Shown: positions 1 through 9,854, counted from the first letter of the stretch. The stretch is DNA of 64,000 bases from HXMU1420-13 sp034669965 (GCA_034669965.1 JAXMOK010000005.1:101692-165691); one strand, 5' to 3'. Translations and numbers: made by a program. Notes: generated by a model not told the origin, from the sequence alone.

Positions 1-1
1 T

Positions 2-295
2 TTAGAAATCAAAACCATTGTCGGTGCTATCGAATTTGACAACAAAGGAAAGCTAAAGCCACCTTCGGGCGAGCTTGAGGGCATTGTTAGCGAAGTTCAA
101 CTGGTTTCCGGCGATATCACTACTCGAGTAACGCCAAATTTTGGGAAGAATAACGCTCAGCTGATGGAATATCATTTAGTAAAGGAAAATCAGGGACAAG
201 AAATTGTGCGTAAAAACCTTCAAGTGCTTAAAGAAATCGGTACCACTTTGGTGAGTTTACTCAACAACGACGACAAGTTAAATGAGGGCTCGTAG
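2..295 (+). CDS. C-terminal end of an unknown protein (cut by window edge)
   Basis: An open frame runs in from the left edge and ends at TAG 293-295, giving about 97 residues of the C-terminus. The visible part is hydrophilic, with alternating short hydrophobic stretches (around LEIKTIVGAIEFD, then TTRVTPNF) and a final helical segment ending NNDDKLNEGS. I do not recognise a family. The stop lies five bases before the next start, and the following genes overlap, so it is probably the first visible gene of one operon with 301-2374. The start and most of the protein are outside the window. Confidence 0.7.
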   Translation, partial: LEIKTIVGAIEFDNKGKLKPPSGELEGIVSEVQLVSGDITTRVTPNFGKNNAQLMEYHLVKENQGQEIVRKNLQVLKEIGTTLVSLLNNDDKLNEGS

Positions 296-300
296 GCTGA

Positions 301-1266
301 ATGGCTAAGCACATCGAAAAAGTAATTCGCACCGCTGAAGACCTTACCACGCTTGAGATTAATACGATCATGAAGCGGAGTATGACCGGTGGAAAGCAGC
401 CCGATGATGATAAAGAAGCACTGTATAGGTTAGCCGGGATTTATTCAAACGAGCTAGAACGCCTGGGAAATAACTATGCGAAGTGTTTATCCGAAGAATG
501 CGAATTCCATGAAAGAGTGATTAAAACCATGCCCGAGGAGTCGAATTTATTCCGTCGGGTTAGCATTTTTAAAGGCGGTGGTGTTTTTTCGTTTCGGGAG
601 ATTGGCATCTGGGCGAGATATGCAGATGAATGGATCGAAGATTATGATTCGCACCTGGTGAATGAGGAGTCGGAACGTATAGACGATCAGTATCAATTAA
701 AGCGGATTGCCGCCAAATGTCTGGAAACCTCAAAAATGATTGAATCTCATTTTTTCAAGGAACGAGATGGATTTAAAATTTTGCAAGGAGGAATAGTTAA
801 AAGTTCGATCTCTGAAGAAGAAGTGGGGACTGCAGAAGGACAAAATTTGAACCCTTATTTCACCGAAATCATAGGCTTAGTGCAGTTTCCGGAACAAACG
901 AAAGAGCATTTGATGGGGCTGATGAACCGATATCTTGAATTAAAACCACATTCACCTGAAGGCTACAATTGGGTGGAGACCGATCCGGTTAAATTTCAGG
1001 ATAACACCGAGAAATTTCAGTTTGATCTAAGGCACCGATTGGCACTTCGTAAATCCATCGACATTGGTGTTGAGAAGATTTTAATGCAAACTCGTATTGG
1101 AATGGATGGTGACATCACCACACGACTCACGCAATCGTTCAGCGAAGAACCACAACAATTCATCCTCGATATCCACAATACCTCGATTCGCATTTCGGTT
1201 GATTTCTGGGAAAAGATATTCGACGCATTGATGTCGTTACTGCATAACGTACTTAAAAAGCGATGA
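301..1266 (+). CDS. Hypothetical protein, 321 aa, in peptidoglycan-hydrolase cassette
   Basis: Unrecognised 321-residue, largely helical and charged protein with no signal peptide or clear membrane segment. The C-terminal 25 residues (FWEKIFDALMSLLHNVL) form a hydrophobic or amphipathic helix followed by basic residues. The start ATG lies five bases after the previous stop, and its stop overlaps the next ATG by four bases (ATGA at 1263-1266), so translation is probably coupled. It belongs to a four-gene cassette whose last gene is a peptidoglycan hydrolase. Its role is unknown. Confidence 0.8.
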   Translation: MAKHIEKVIRTAEDLTTLEINTIMKRSMTGGKQPDDDKEALYRLAGIYSNELERLGNNYAKCLSEECEFHERVIKTMPEESNLFRRVSIFKGGGVFSFREIGIWARYADEWIEDYDSHLVNEESERIDDQYQLKRIAAKCLETSKMIESHFFKERDGFKILQGGIVKSSISEEEVGTAEGQNLNPYFTEIIGLVQFPEQTKEHLMGLMNRYLELKPHSPEGYNWVETDPVKFQDNTEKFQFDLRHRLALRKSIDIGVEKILMQTRIGMDGDITTRLTQSFSEEPQQFILDIHNTSIRISVDFWEKIFDALMSLLHNVLKKR

Positions 1267-1715
1267 AGTTGAATCAAGTTTTAAATAGAACATGGAGAAG
1301 AATACAACGATTAATTCCATTTTCAATATTGAAATATGGAGATGTACTTCTACAAAGCTTAAACCCTGTGTTTTGGGTAAGAGCAATCCGTTCATTTAAA
1401 GAATTTGTACAGCTAATGCGCCAACAGCGTGTTGAGTTAACTGCTTATGAAAAACAGCACGGACTTAGTGCGATCATGTACTTCACCGGTGATATTTCCA
1501 TTTACATCGCAGAACAAAAAATGGATATGGTGGATGATTCATTAGTTGAAAAATTCACCAACGATCTACGTAAAAAAAGCCACACCATAACACGACTGCC
1601 AAGTGTGATAATTACCTGGTTAGGGCAAATAAGTGGTTCATTAATGTACTGGAAGTGGAATTCAATAATAGATTCAACAAATCAAATCATACATAAAATA
1701 CACGGGATATTATGA
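1263..1715 (+). CDS. Hypothetical protein, 150 aa, possibly membrane-associated
   Basis: Unrecognised 150-residue protein with a basic N-terminus (RTWRRIQRL). Its hydrophobic stretches, near residues 15-45 and in a C-terminal segment around PSVIITWLGQISGSLMYW, could form amphipathic or short membrane helices. It overlaps the upstream gene and the downstream TIGR02594-like gene by four bases each (ATGA). A small, possibly membrane-interacting protein just before a peptidoglycan hydrolase is compatible with a holin or accessory role, but nothing in the sequence proves that. Confidence 0.75.
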   Translation: MKLNQVLNRTWRRIQRLIPFSILKYGDVLLQSLNPVFWVRAIRSFKEFVQLMRQQRVELTAYEKQHGLSAIMYFTGDISIYIAEQKMDMVDDSLVEKFTNDLRKKSHTITRLPSVIITWLGQISGSLMYWKWNSIIDSTNQIIHKIHGIL

Positions 1716-2374
1716 GTAAAGCATTACAATTAGCTTTTGAAGAACTAGGGGTACGAGAGATTTCGGGAAATCTGCACGAAGCCAGAATTTTGCAATATGC
1801 CAAAGAATCAGGCATGGATTACATCGATGATGACGAAACACCTTGGTGCAGTGTATTCGTGAACTGGGTGTGTACGAAGTCTAATTTACCAACTAGTGGA
1901 AAGCCTAACGCACGCTCGTGGGTTAATGTTGGAACTACTACGAATCAGCCCAAACCCGGCGATGTGGTAGTTTTTTGGCGAGAAAGTGTAGAATCGTGGA
2001 AGGGACATGTAGCCTTTTATTTGGGGCACTCACCGGATATGAACAAAGTGTTTTGTTTGGGAGGCAATCAGGGAAATGAAGTGAGTGTTGCCGCTTACGA
2101 TGCAAAAAAAGTGCTGCGATATCAGGTTATAGAGGGATTGACTCCATCCGGAGTTCCGGCGCCCACTCTAAAATCAGGCAGTAAAGGTGATGAGGTGATC
2201 AAGCTTCAAATTGCGTTAAATTTAAAAGGCTACTCGGTGGGTGATCCCGATGGTGACTTTGGTAAGAAAACGGAATCAGCATTTAAGCGTTTTCAGGCTG
2301 ATAATGGCTTAAAAATCGACGGCGTATATGGTAAAAATACGAAAGCGTTGCTGGAGAGTTTGTTACAAGAATAA
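1712..2374 (+). CDS. TIGR02594-like peptidoglycan hydrolase with PG-binding domain
   Basis: Predicted cell-wall amidase or endopeptidase of the CHAP/NlpC-P60-like TIGR02594 group. Residues 1-140 hold the papain-like fold with the likely nucleophile C46 (TPWCSVFVNW), H99 (GHVAFYLG) and N119 (GGNQGN). Residues about 153-217 form a peptidoglycan_binding_1 domain (GDEVIKLQIALN, DGDFGKKTESAFKRFQ). There is no signal peptide, so it starts in the cytoplasm and would need lysis, a holin or a dedicated export route. Such proteins occur as phage endolysins and as effectors. There are no other phage genes here, and it is the last gene of a translationally coupled cassette. Confidence 0.88.
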   Translation: MSKALQLAFEELGVREISGNLHEARILQYAKESGMDYIDDDETPWCSVFVNWVCTKSNLPTSGKPNARSWVNVGTTTNQPKPGDVVVFWRESVESWKGHVAFYLGHSPDMNKVFCLGGNQGNEVSVAAYDAKKVLRYQVIEGLTPSGVPAPTLKSGSKGDEVIKLQIALNLKGYSVGDPDGDFGKKTESAFKRFQADNGLKIDGVYGKNTKALLESLLQE

Positions 2375-2436
2375 TTGCATTTGCACCAATCCTTTAAAAA
2401 AGGGATACTCATCGTGACTTAAAAAATAGAGGAACA

Positions 2437-2700
2437 ATGAGCGAACGTGATTTAAAAGGCTATTGGCGAAAAAACCTACGCTATCTTTCCATTTTGTTAA
2501 CCATCTGGTTTACGGTTTCCTACGGATTTGGAATCCTGCTAGCCCCAACTCTAAACGAAATAAAAGTGGGTGGGTTTAAACTTGGATTCTGGTTCGCACA
2601 ACAAGGTTCAATCTATGTCTTCGTAGTCATTATTTTTGTGTACGTGTATTTGATGAACAAGCTCGATCGCGAGTTTGGTGTAAGCGAGGAGGATGCCTGA
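2437..2700 (+). CDS. DUF4212 small subunit of sodium:solute symporter
   Basis: An 87-residue protein with two membrane helices (about residues 15-37 and 52-75) and the DUF4212/TIGR03647 pattern: YWRKNLRYLSILL near the N-terminus, GFWFAQQGSIYVFV, then YLMNKLDREFG. This family is the small partner of VC_2705-type sodium:solute symporters. Its stop overlaps the start of the large subunit by one base (TGATG at 2698-2702), so the two should be made together. A GAGGAAC ribosome-binding site precedes the ATG. Confidence 0.93.
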   Translation: MSERDLKGYWRKNLRYLSILLTIWFTVSYGFGILLAPTLNEIKVGGFKLGFWFAQQGSIYVFVVIIFVYVYLMNKLDREFGVSEEDA

Positions 2701-4463
2701 TGGACGTTCAAGTTTGGACTTATATCCTCGTTGGAATCACTTTTGCCATTTATATCGGCATTGCAATTTGGTCGAAAGCCGGTACAACCAGCGAATTTTA
2801 TGTGGCCGAAGGTGCCGTTAAGCCGTTAACCAATGGTATGGCCACTGCTGCAGATTGGATGTCTGCTGCTTCCTTTTTATCGATGGCAGGTTTGATCTCG
2901 TTTATGGGCTACGACGGCACCGTGTATTTGATGGGCTGGACCGGTGGCTATGTGTTACTCGCTTTATTGCTGGCTCCCTACCTTCGAAAATTCGGAAAAT
3001 TCACGGTTCCCGATTTTATCGGTGATCGCTATTACTCGCAAATTGCAAGAACAGTAGCCGTGATTTGTGCGCTTATCGTTTCATTCACATATGTAGCCGG
3101 ACAAATGCGTGGAGTTGGGCTTGTGTTCTCTAAATTCCTGGAAGTAGATATTTTTTGGGGCGTGATTATCGGGATGGCCATCGTGTTTTTCTACGCGGTG
3201 TTAGGCGGGATGAAAGGCATCACCTACACGCAAGTGGCACAATATTGTATACTCATTTTCGCATTTATGGTACCTGCGTTTTTCATTTCGATACAGTTAA
3301 CCGGCAACCCGATTCCTCAACTAGGATTCGGATCTCAACTCACCGACGGTTCGGGAATGTATTTACTAGATAAGTTAGATCAGTTGCATAGCGAGCTTGG
3401 CTTTGCTGAGTATACATCAGGCACAAAAAGCATGCAGGATGTGTTTTTTATCACCGTTGCGTTGATGGTGGGCACGGCCGGACTTCCACACGTAATCGTT
3501 CGCTTTTTTACCGTTCCAAAAGTGAAAGATGCCCGAATTTCGGTAGGTTATGCCCTTATTTTTATCGCAATTTTGTACACCACTGCTCCGGCAATTGCAG
3601 TGTTTTCACGTACGAATCTTATCGACACCGTTAGCGAGCAACCCTATTCAGAAATGCCCGAATGGTTCCACACCTGGGAAGAAACCGGGCTCCTTGCCTG
3701 GGTTGATAAAAACGATGATGGATTGATCAATTATCTTCCGGGAGCTGCCATTGAAGGCGCACCGGATTTAGTTCGCGAAAATGGAGAGCTGGTTCGAGGA
3801 AACAGTGGCGAGCCAACGCTCAGCAATAAACTGGCGAATTCTCAAAACGAACTGTATGTAGATCGGGATATCATGGTGCTGGCTAATCCAGAAATTGCAG
3901 GTCTTCCAAACTGGGTGGCGGCCTTGGTTGCTGCGGGTGGACTGGCAGCCGCGCTATCTACAGCGGCGGGATTGCTGTTGGTGATTTCCACGGCTGTTTC
4001 TCACGATCTGATCAAAAAGCAGATCAACCCGGATATTTCGGATAAAGCCGAACTTCGCTATGCACGAATTGCAGCGGCAGTAGCAGTTGTGGTTGCGGGG
4101 TACTTTGGGATAAATCCACCGGGCTTTGTAGCGCAGGTGGTAGCCATTGCATTTGGCTTAGCGGCAGCGTCGTTCTTCCCGGCGATTATTTTGGGGATTT
4201 TCTACAAAAAAATGAACCGTGAAGGAGCCGTGGCTGGAATGGTGGCAGGATTGTTATTCACTTTGGCGTATATATTTTATTTCAAAATCATGTTTCCGGA
4301 AATGAACACACCTGAAAACTGGTGGTTTGGAATTTCGCCGGAGGGGATAGGAACCTTCGGAATGCTAGTGAACCTGTTTGTGTCGCTGGCAATCGCTCGT
4401 TTTTACCCAGATCCACCTGAGGAAGTGCAAGAAATGGTTGAGTCGATACGCTACCCTCGGTAA
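2700..4463 (+). CDS. VC_2705-type sodium:solute symporter (ActP-like)
   Basis: A 587-residue SSS-family transporter with about 13 membrane helices. Family features are FYVAEGAVKPLTNGMATAAD near the N-terminus, the GLPHVIVRFFTVP core motif and AAGGLAAALSTAAGLLLV late in the protein. It probably imports acetate or another small monocarboxylate with sodium; the substrate is inferred from ActP relatives. An extramembrane loop around residue 340 holds an EF-hand-like sequence (DKNDDGLINY) that could bind calcium; I believe this loop is general in the subfamily. The usual partners acs and the CBS-domain regulator are not next door. Confidence 0.92.
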   Translation: MDVQVWTYILVGITFAIYIGIAIWSKAGTTSEFYVAEGAVKPLTNGMATAADWMSAASFLSMAGLISFMGYDGTVYLMGWTGGYVLLALLLAPYLRKFGKFTVPDFIGDRYYSQIARTVAVICALIVSFTYVAGQMRGVGLVFSKFLEVDIFWGVIIGMAIVFFYAVLGGMKGITYTQVAQYCILIFAFMVPAFFISIQLTGNPIPQLGFGSQLTDGSGMYLLDKLDQLHSELGFAEYTSGTKSMQDVFFITVALMVGTAGLPHVIVRFFTVPKVKDARISVGYALIFIAILYTTAPAIAVFSRTNLIDTVSEQPYSEMPEWFHTWEETGLLAWVDKNDDGLINYLPGAAIEGAPDLVRENGELVRGNSGEPTLSNKLANSQNELYVDRDIMVLANPEIAGLPNWVAALVAAGGLAAALSTAAGLLLVISTAVSHDLIKKQINPDISDKAELRYARIAAAVAVVVAGYFGINPPGFVAQVVAIAFGLAAASFFPAIILGIFYKKMNREGAVAGMVAGLLFTLAYIFYFKIMFPEMNTPENWWFGISPEGIGTFGMLVNLFVSLAIARFYPDPPEEVQEMVESIRYPR

Positions 4464-4558
4464 TTTTAAATGTTAAGTGATAATGGTTAAATGCTTGCAA
4501 CGCAATCACTCATACACATTCAACACTTAACATTTAGAAATCAACATTTAAAATTTCT

Positions 4559-4927
4559 TTAGGCCGGATCCGCAATCCCAAATTTATCCCCGATTACTTC
4601 TTTAAAAGTGTGCTTTGGTAATGCACCCTGCGCCATTTGAGGCTGTCCTTCTATCGGGATAAAAAGGATTGAAGGGATGCTACGGATTCCAAAAGCTGCA
4701 GCTAATTCTTGCTCGGCTTCGGTATCAATTTTATAGATGTCTACTTTGCCGGCGTACTCATCCGACAGTTCTTCCATCACAGGGGCAATCATTTTACAAG
4801 GCCCGCACCAATCGGCGTAAAAGTCGATGATAGCCGGTCGTTCGCCCTTAAATTTCCACTCTTGCTCGGTTTCGAAATTAAAAATCTTATTTAAAAAGCT
4901 TTGTTTAGTTAAATGCTCTGTCGCCAT
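4559..4927 (-). CDS. trxA: Thioredoxin
   Basis: A 122-residue cytoplasmic thioredoxin with the classical active site WCGPCK (C41 and C44), the buried Asp in IIDFYADW, and the cis-proline in IRSIPSILF. It reduces protein disulfides using thioredoxin reductase. Compared with E. coli TrxA it has an N-terminal extension of about 20 residues (HLTKQSFLNKIFNFE), seen in many Bacteroidota thioredoxins. It is convergent with the symporter gene and stands alone. The symbol is by family; a genome may carry several thioredoxins. Confidence 0.9.
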   Translation of the reverse strand: MATEHLTKQSFLNKIFNFETEQEWKFKGERPAIIDFYADWCGPCKMIAPVMEELSDEYAGKVDIYKIDTEAEQELAAAFGIRSIPSILFIPIEGQPQMAQGALPKHTFKEVIGDKFGIADPA

Positions 4928-5065
4928 AATGTTCGTTCATTCAATGTTGAAACAAAGGTAAGGATTTATCCCGGGATGTCATGACTTGTTATAACAATTA
5001 GGAATTAGTAATAGGAGAATTAGGAATATTCCTCAAAACTCAAAACTCAGACCTATTCCTACCAA

Positions 5066-6406
5066 TTAATTCGAGAAAGAGATCGCAGTATTGTATCTGC
5101 TTTGAACAAAGCTTTTTAAACTTGATACTGAATTACTAAAGGAGCTGCTTTCTTGCGAAGCATAGTCGTTAAGTACGGATTCATAATCAGAAATTGTTGC
5201 CGTTACTTTCGTTGGATCAAATGCGCCGTTTGCAAAGGCGTTTACATAACTCTTGTAAGTAGTACTGTATTCATCCACATTCATGATATAGCGAATGATG
5301 GGCCAATTAGAACTAACTTCTGTCATGCCCATACTAATCGCACCACCTTGCTTTCCATCCTGAAAGGATTCGTTGTTATCCCATGGAATCCAAGTAAGAG
5401 CGCCGCTATCTTTGTATAGGAAATAATTGTGAGTCATTACCCCGTAGGTATCCCAATTCTGAATCACATTGTTCACAGCCAGGTATTTGAGGAATCCATC
5501 CACATTGAAAATGTTTTCCAATTGCGTCTGCCAGCTTTCAGGATTTTCAGTTCGATCGCCATCATGAAGAAGATCATATAAAGCACGTACATCCGAGTAA
5601 TCTGCTTCATCTTCATTAGTTTTGAGGTCCATTTCTGATTCATTATAAGTTCCCGAGGCAAACGTAGCAGCGTCGCCATCGGGTTTGTAAAGATTGCCAT
5701 TGTTGTCGTTAAATTGAGAATCCGGTACCGAATCATCAACTTCTTCGATCAATGTATAGATACCAACAAAGTTGGCACCGTTACCTCGGTCTAAAAACAC
5801 GGCAACAAATGCAGTTCTAGCAGAAGGAACACAGAATTCGCGGAATAAATCGGCCGCAAGTTTTTCGCGCATAAAGGTTCCGTCCGAATCATTACTACTC
5901 AGGTTTAATTGCTTGAACCCATAAAATCGTTGGTTGTCAATGGCCGGGAAATCATCCTCAAATTCATCGAAATCGAGCTTAAAAGGGAATTTATCCGTAT
6001 TAGAACTGTATGCATTTCGTAGCGTTGAATTTCCTTTGTATCGGATGCCAACTTTGTACCAATCGGTATCATTATAAGTGATGGTAGCGGGAACCCAAAT
6101 CGGTGTGAAATCAACATCAGCCGTTCTGCTGGATGTTAAATTTGTGGATAAATCCGACTGCATCGCAGCCCAGTTTGTTGAGCTGATGGTAATATCGATG
6201 CGTTTTACGGTGCCTTCCTCAAACACCACGTCATAATTTGGATCCACATCGTTACTGTGTGTTTCGGTAGTCCAGTCGGGAATGGAAAGTTCAGTCTCGT
6301 TGCCTAAATCTATTTCGGTGTTAGAACTATCGCTTCCGGTTAAATCGCCGCAACTGGCGAATAGAATAAGTGCAAAAGTGAAAGATGTAATTACTGTCTG
6401 TTTCAT
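5066..6406 (-). CDS. CotH kinase-family lipoprotein
   Basis: A 446-residue lipoprotein (signal helix, then the lipobox LFASC). The body matches the CotH family: KGNSTLRNAYSS and KFPFKLDFDEF early, the basic FYGFKQLNL segment, then MREKLAADLFREF, the ATP-site-like VGIYTLIEEVDD, and LAVNNVIQNWDTYG with the acidic WIPWDNNESF motif. CotH proteins are atypical protein kinases; bacterial surface homologues often sit in carbohydrate-rich or calcium-dependent envelope systems. It is monocistronic. The intergenic DNA downstream is AT-rich with reiterated ATTAGGAAT words. Confidence 0.9.
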   Translation of the reverse strand: MKQTVITSFTFALILFASCGDLTGSDSSNTEIDLGNETELSIPDWTTETHSNDVDPNYDVVFEEGTVKRIDITISSTNWAAMQSDLSTNLTSSRTADVDFTPIWVPATITYNDTDWYKVGIRYKGNSTLRNAYSSNTDKFPFKLDFDEFEDDFPAIDNQRFYGFKQLNLSSNDSDGTFMREKLAADLFREFCVPSARTAFVAVFLDRGNGANFVGIYTLIEEVDDSVPDSQFNDNNGNLYKPDGDAATFASGTYNESEMDLKTNEDEADYSDVRALYDLLHDGDRTENPESWQTQLENIFNVDGFLKYLAVNNVIQNWDTYGVMTHNYFLYKDSGALTWIPWDNNESFQDGKQGGAISMGMTEVSSNWPIIRYIMNVDEYSTTYKSYVNAFANGAFDPTKVTATISDYESVLNDYASQESSSFSNSVSSLKSFVQSRYNTAISFSN

Positions 6407-6614
6407 GTAAACTGAGATGGTTTTGTATACATTGATCGAGGATCAGATTTGTTTGTGATATTTGAACTATATACACCTGATTGTTCATGAACCCCTAACT
6501 AGAGTTTTAACATTCTTCACTTTTCACTTTACGCTCTAAATACCTACCATGTAACCTTCTTAATACAAGTTCGTCCTGTTGTGGGATCAATCAATTAAAC
6601 AAAACTCGGGTTTT

Positions 6615-9600
6615 ATGAAAACTTTGTATTCGCTGGCATTGGCCATGCTTTTTATGTTCAGTGCACAAGCACAAATTACACCGGAATGGGTACGTTATCC
6701 GGTAGTTTCACCAAATGGTAGCACCATCGCTTTTACCTATAAAGGCGACATCTACACCGTTGCAAGTTCAGGTGGCGAGGCTCTACGATTGACCTTTCAC
6801 ACGGCTCATGATTACATGCCAGTTTGGAGTCATGATTCGCAGAAGTTAGCTTTTGCTTCCGATCGTCATGGCAATTTCGATATTTTTGTGATGGACGCCC
6901 GGGGCGGAGCTGCAACCCGACTTACCTTTCACTCAAACGGTGAAACGCCTTATTCTTTTTCGAACGATAATAAATCGGTGATTTTTGGAGCACATCGTCA
7001 GGATTTGGCCACACATCGGCAGCACCCAACTACTCGCCAGACTGAACTTTATACCGTGCCTGTAAGTGGCGGACGTGTGGATCAGATATTCACCGTTCCG
7101 GCTGAGCGAATTAGTTTAAAAAGAGATGGTTCCGGGTTTTTATATCAAGATGTGCCGGGTGGCGAAAATATCTGGAGAAAGCATCACGAGAGTTCGGTAA
7201 CTCGCGATATCTGGATGTACGATATGAACTCTGGTGATCACACAAAACTCACCGAGTATGAGGGAGAAGATCGTAATCCGGTTTTTACCAACGACGAAAC
7301 AGCGTTCTATTATTTGAGCCAGCAAAATGGCACTTTTAATGTACACAAAATGGAATTGGCTTCCGGTGAAATAACTCAGATTACTAATTTTGAAACGCAT
7401 CCTGTGCGATTTTTGAGCGCGAGTAACAATGAGTTAATCACCTTCAGTTACCACGGAATTTTATACTCGATGCGCGAAGGTCAAGAACCAAGACAAGTAC
7501 CTGTAACCATCAGAACCCAAGAAGTTGAAAATCCTGAAGACTTAATTCGCATCAACGGTGGCGTTGGTGAGATGGCTGTATCGCCCGATGGAAAGGAAAT
7601 TGCCTTTGTAGCTCGTGGCGAAGTGTTTGTTACCTCTGCGGATGGAAACTTTACGAAACGCATCACCAAAACTGCGGCAACCGAGCGATTTGTAACCTGG
7701 AGCGGTGATGGCGATGCAGTGATCTACGCGGGTGAACGTGATGGAAAATGGAGCATTTATCAAAGCAAAAAAGTGCGTGAAGAAGAGCCTTTTTTCTATG
7801 CAGCTACCTTACTTAACGAAGAAGTATTGCTTGAAAACGAATTCGATAATTATCTGCCTGAAATCTCACCTGATGGCAAAAAAATGGCCTTTATCGAAGA
7901 TCGTAGAACGTTGAAAGTGATGGATATGGAATCGAAAGATACCGTTACATTGCTCACACCAGAAGACCTGTTCCACATGCGTGATGGGGATAAATATTAC
8001 ACTTGGAGCCCTGATAGTAAGTGGTTACTCGCTAGTTACAGCCGTTTGCTTAACAACAGTGATGTTATTCTGCTCGATGCTTCAGGCGAACAAGAAATGC
8101 GGACCTTGGTTAAAAGCGGTTATTACGATCATACTCCGCAATGGGTTAACGAAGGCAAGCAAATGATCTGGTTCAGCAATCGAAATGGATTAAAAAGCTA
8201 TGCAACAAGTGGTGGCACACAGTACGATGTGTATTCGATGTTCTTCACCCAAGATGCGTGGGATGAGTTTAATCTCAGCAAAGAAGAATACGAGCTGAAT
8301 AAAGCCATCACAGAAGCCAACAAGAAGAAAGATGAAAGTGGCGATGAGGATGACGAAAAGGAAGACGATGACAAAGAGGAAGAGGAAGACAAAAGTATCA
8401 CCTTCGAATGGGATAACATGGACGAGCGAGTGTCAAAACTCACAATTCATTCTTCTAGTTTAGGGGATGCCGTATTATCCAAAGACGGTTCCAAATTGTA
8501 CTATTTGGCTCGTTTCGAAAAAGGGTACAACCTTTGGAGCACCGATTTAAGAACCAAGGAGACTAAAATTGCTATCTCTCTTGATGGGTCATCCGGCAAT
8601 TTGATGTGGGATCCTAAAATGGAAAACCTGTTTTTATTAAGCGGTGGCAGCATCGCAAAAGTGGATCCTGAAAGCGGAAAACGAACCGGGATTTCGATCA
8701 GTTCAGAAATGATGTTGGATGGCGATGCAGAACGTAATATGATGTTTGATCATGTTGTGCTGCGAACGGAAAAAATCTTCTATGAGCCCACTTTTCACGG
8801 AATAGATTGGGAAGCCATGGCAGATGAGTATCAGCCAAAAGTTGCCCACATCGGCAATGGTTTTGAGTTTGCAGAATTATTGAGCGAATTACTGGGTGAG
8901 CTAAATGTATCGCATGCCGGAAGTGGATATCGCGGTGGTTCTTCGGATGGAGACCAAACAGCTTCGCTTGGAATTTTCATGGATTACGAGCATGATGGAG
9001 ATGGAATCAAAATTGTAGAAGTGATGGAGGGCGGTCCGCTAGATAAAGCTGATTTTGACATCAAACCGGGAATGATCATCCAAAAAATAAACGGTGAATT
9101 AGTATCAGCGAACGAAGACGTGGCTAAGTATCTGAATCGTAAAGCAGGTGATTTCACTCTTCTGGAAATCACGGATGATCGTGGACGAAATAGCCAAGAA
9201 ATTACGGTTAAACCTATTTCATTGGGCGCTGAATATGGATTACTGTATGATCGCTGGGTTGAAAAAAACGAGCAGGAAGTACTTGAGCGATCGAACGGTA
9301 GATTGGGGTACGTTCATATTTCCGGCATGGGTGATTCCCAGTTTCGATATGTAATCGAAAAAATGCTTGGCGACCACTACGATAAAGAAGCCATTGTGAT
9401 TGATACACGAAATAATGGCGGTGGTGATCTTGTTGCCGATTTGCAGATGTTCTTTACCGGCGAACGTTTCTTAACCTACGCTACCGAAGCAAAAGTAGTT
9501 GGGGGAGAGCCAACATCACGCTGGACGAAGCCTGTTATTGGCTTATTTAACGAAAGTATGTACAGCGATGGCCATTGCTATGCCAGCGGCTTCGAAGATC

Positions 9601-9854
9601 TGGATTTGGGAACTTCAGTTGGGATGCCGGTGCCGGGAACATGTAGTTTTGCCGGATGGGAAGGTTTACCCAATGGAAGCTACTGGGGCGTTGTTCCGGT
9701 GAGTGCTAAAAATAAAGCCGGCGAATGGTTAGAAAACAACCAGACAAATCCTGACATCACCGTTAAAAATATGCCGGGAGAAATTGATTTCGGCAGAGAC
9801 GAGCAGCTTGAAGTAGCCATCGATCAAATGCTTAGAGAGCTGGATGGGGAATAA
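6615..9854 (+). CDS. Tricorn-like S41 peptidase, exported
   Basis: About 1079 residues from ATG 6615, which places a clean signal peptide (MKTLYSLALAMLFMFSAQAQ) at the N-terminus; the in-frame TTG at 6579 would put 12 residues before it. Two WD40/PD40-like beta-propellers occupy roughly residues 25-640, with repeats such as PVWSHDSQKLAFASD. A very acidic linker (DEDDEKEDDDKEEEE) follows, then a PDZ domain (GGPLDKADFDIKPGMIIQKI) and a C-terminal S41 domain with IDTRNNGGGDLVADL. The likely nucleophile is S984 in MYSDGHCYA. Family role: processive degradation of oligopeptides; here probably periplasmic. No operon partner is apparent. Confidence 0.93.
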   Translation: MKTLYSLALAMLFMFSAQAQITPEWVRYPVVSPNGSTIAFTYKGDIYTVASSGGEALRLTFHTAHDYMPVWSHDSQKLAFASDRHGNFDIFVMDARGGAATRLTFHSNGETPYSFSNDNKSVIFGAHRQDLATHRQHPTTRQTELYTVPVSGGRVDQIFTVPAERISLKRDGSGFLYQDVPGGENIWRKHHESSVTRDIWMYDMNSGDHTKLTEYEGEDRNPVFTNDETAFYYLSQQNGTFNVHKMELASGEITQITNFETHPVRFLSASNNELITFSYHGILYSMREGQEPRQVPVTIRTQEVENPEDLIRINGGVGEMAVSPDGKEIAFVARGEVFVTSADGNFTKRITKTAATERFVTWSGDGDAVIYAGERDGKWSIYQSKKVREEEPFFYAATLLNEEVLLENEFDNYLPEISPDGKKMAFIEDRRTLKVMDMESKDTVTLLTPEDLFHMRDGDKYYTWSPDSKWLLASYSRLLNNSDVILLDASGEQEMRTLVKSGYYDHTPQWVNEGKQMIWFSNRNGLKSYATSGGTQYDVYSMFFTQDAWDEFNLSKEEYELNKAITEANKKKDESGDEDDEKEDDDKEEEEDKSITFEWDNMDERVSKLTIHSSSLGDAVLSKDGSKLYYLARFEKGYNLWSTDLRTKETKIAISLDGSSGNLMWDPKMENLFLLSGGSIAKVDPESGKRTGISISSEMMLDGDAERNMMFDHVVLRTEKIFYEPTFHGIDWEAMADEYQPKVAHIGNGFEFAELLSELLGELNVSHAGSGYRGGSSDGDQTASLGIFMDYEHDGDGIKIVEVMEGGPLDKADFDIKPGMIIQKINGELVSANEDVAKYLNRKAGDFTLLEITDDRGRNSQEITVKPISLGAEYGLLYDRWVEKNEQEVLERSNGRLGYVHISGMGDSQFRYVIEKMLGDHYDKEAIVIDTRNNGGGDLVADLQMFFTGERFLTYATEAKVVGGEPTSRWTKPVIGLFNESMYSDGHCYASGFEDLDLGTSVGMPVPGTCSFAGWEGLPNGSYWGVVPVSAKNKAGEWLENNQTNPDITVKNMPGEIDFGRDEQLEVAIDQMLRELDGE

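Noticed and set aside
4468..4535. Long inverted repeat after the symporter gene as a terminator
   Set aside because: The 12-bp arms are 44 bases apart and AT-rich with no clean T-run. It is more likely part of the simple-repeat family than an intrinsic terminator.
6579..6614. Upstream TTG start for the tricorn-like protease
   Set aside because: It would put 12 polar residues before a complete signal peptide; ATG 6615 fits better.
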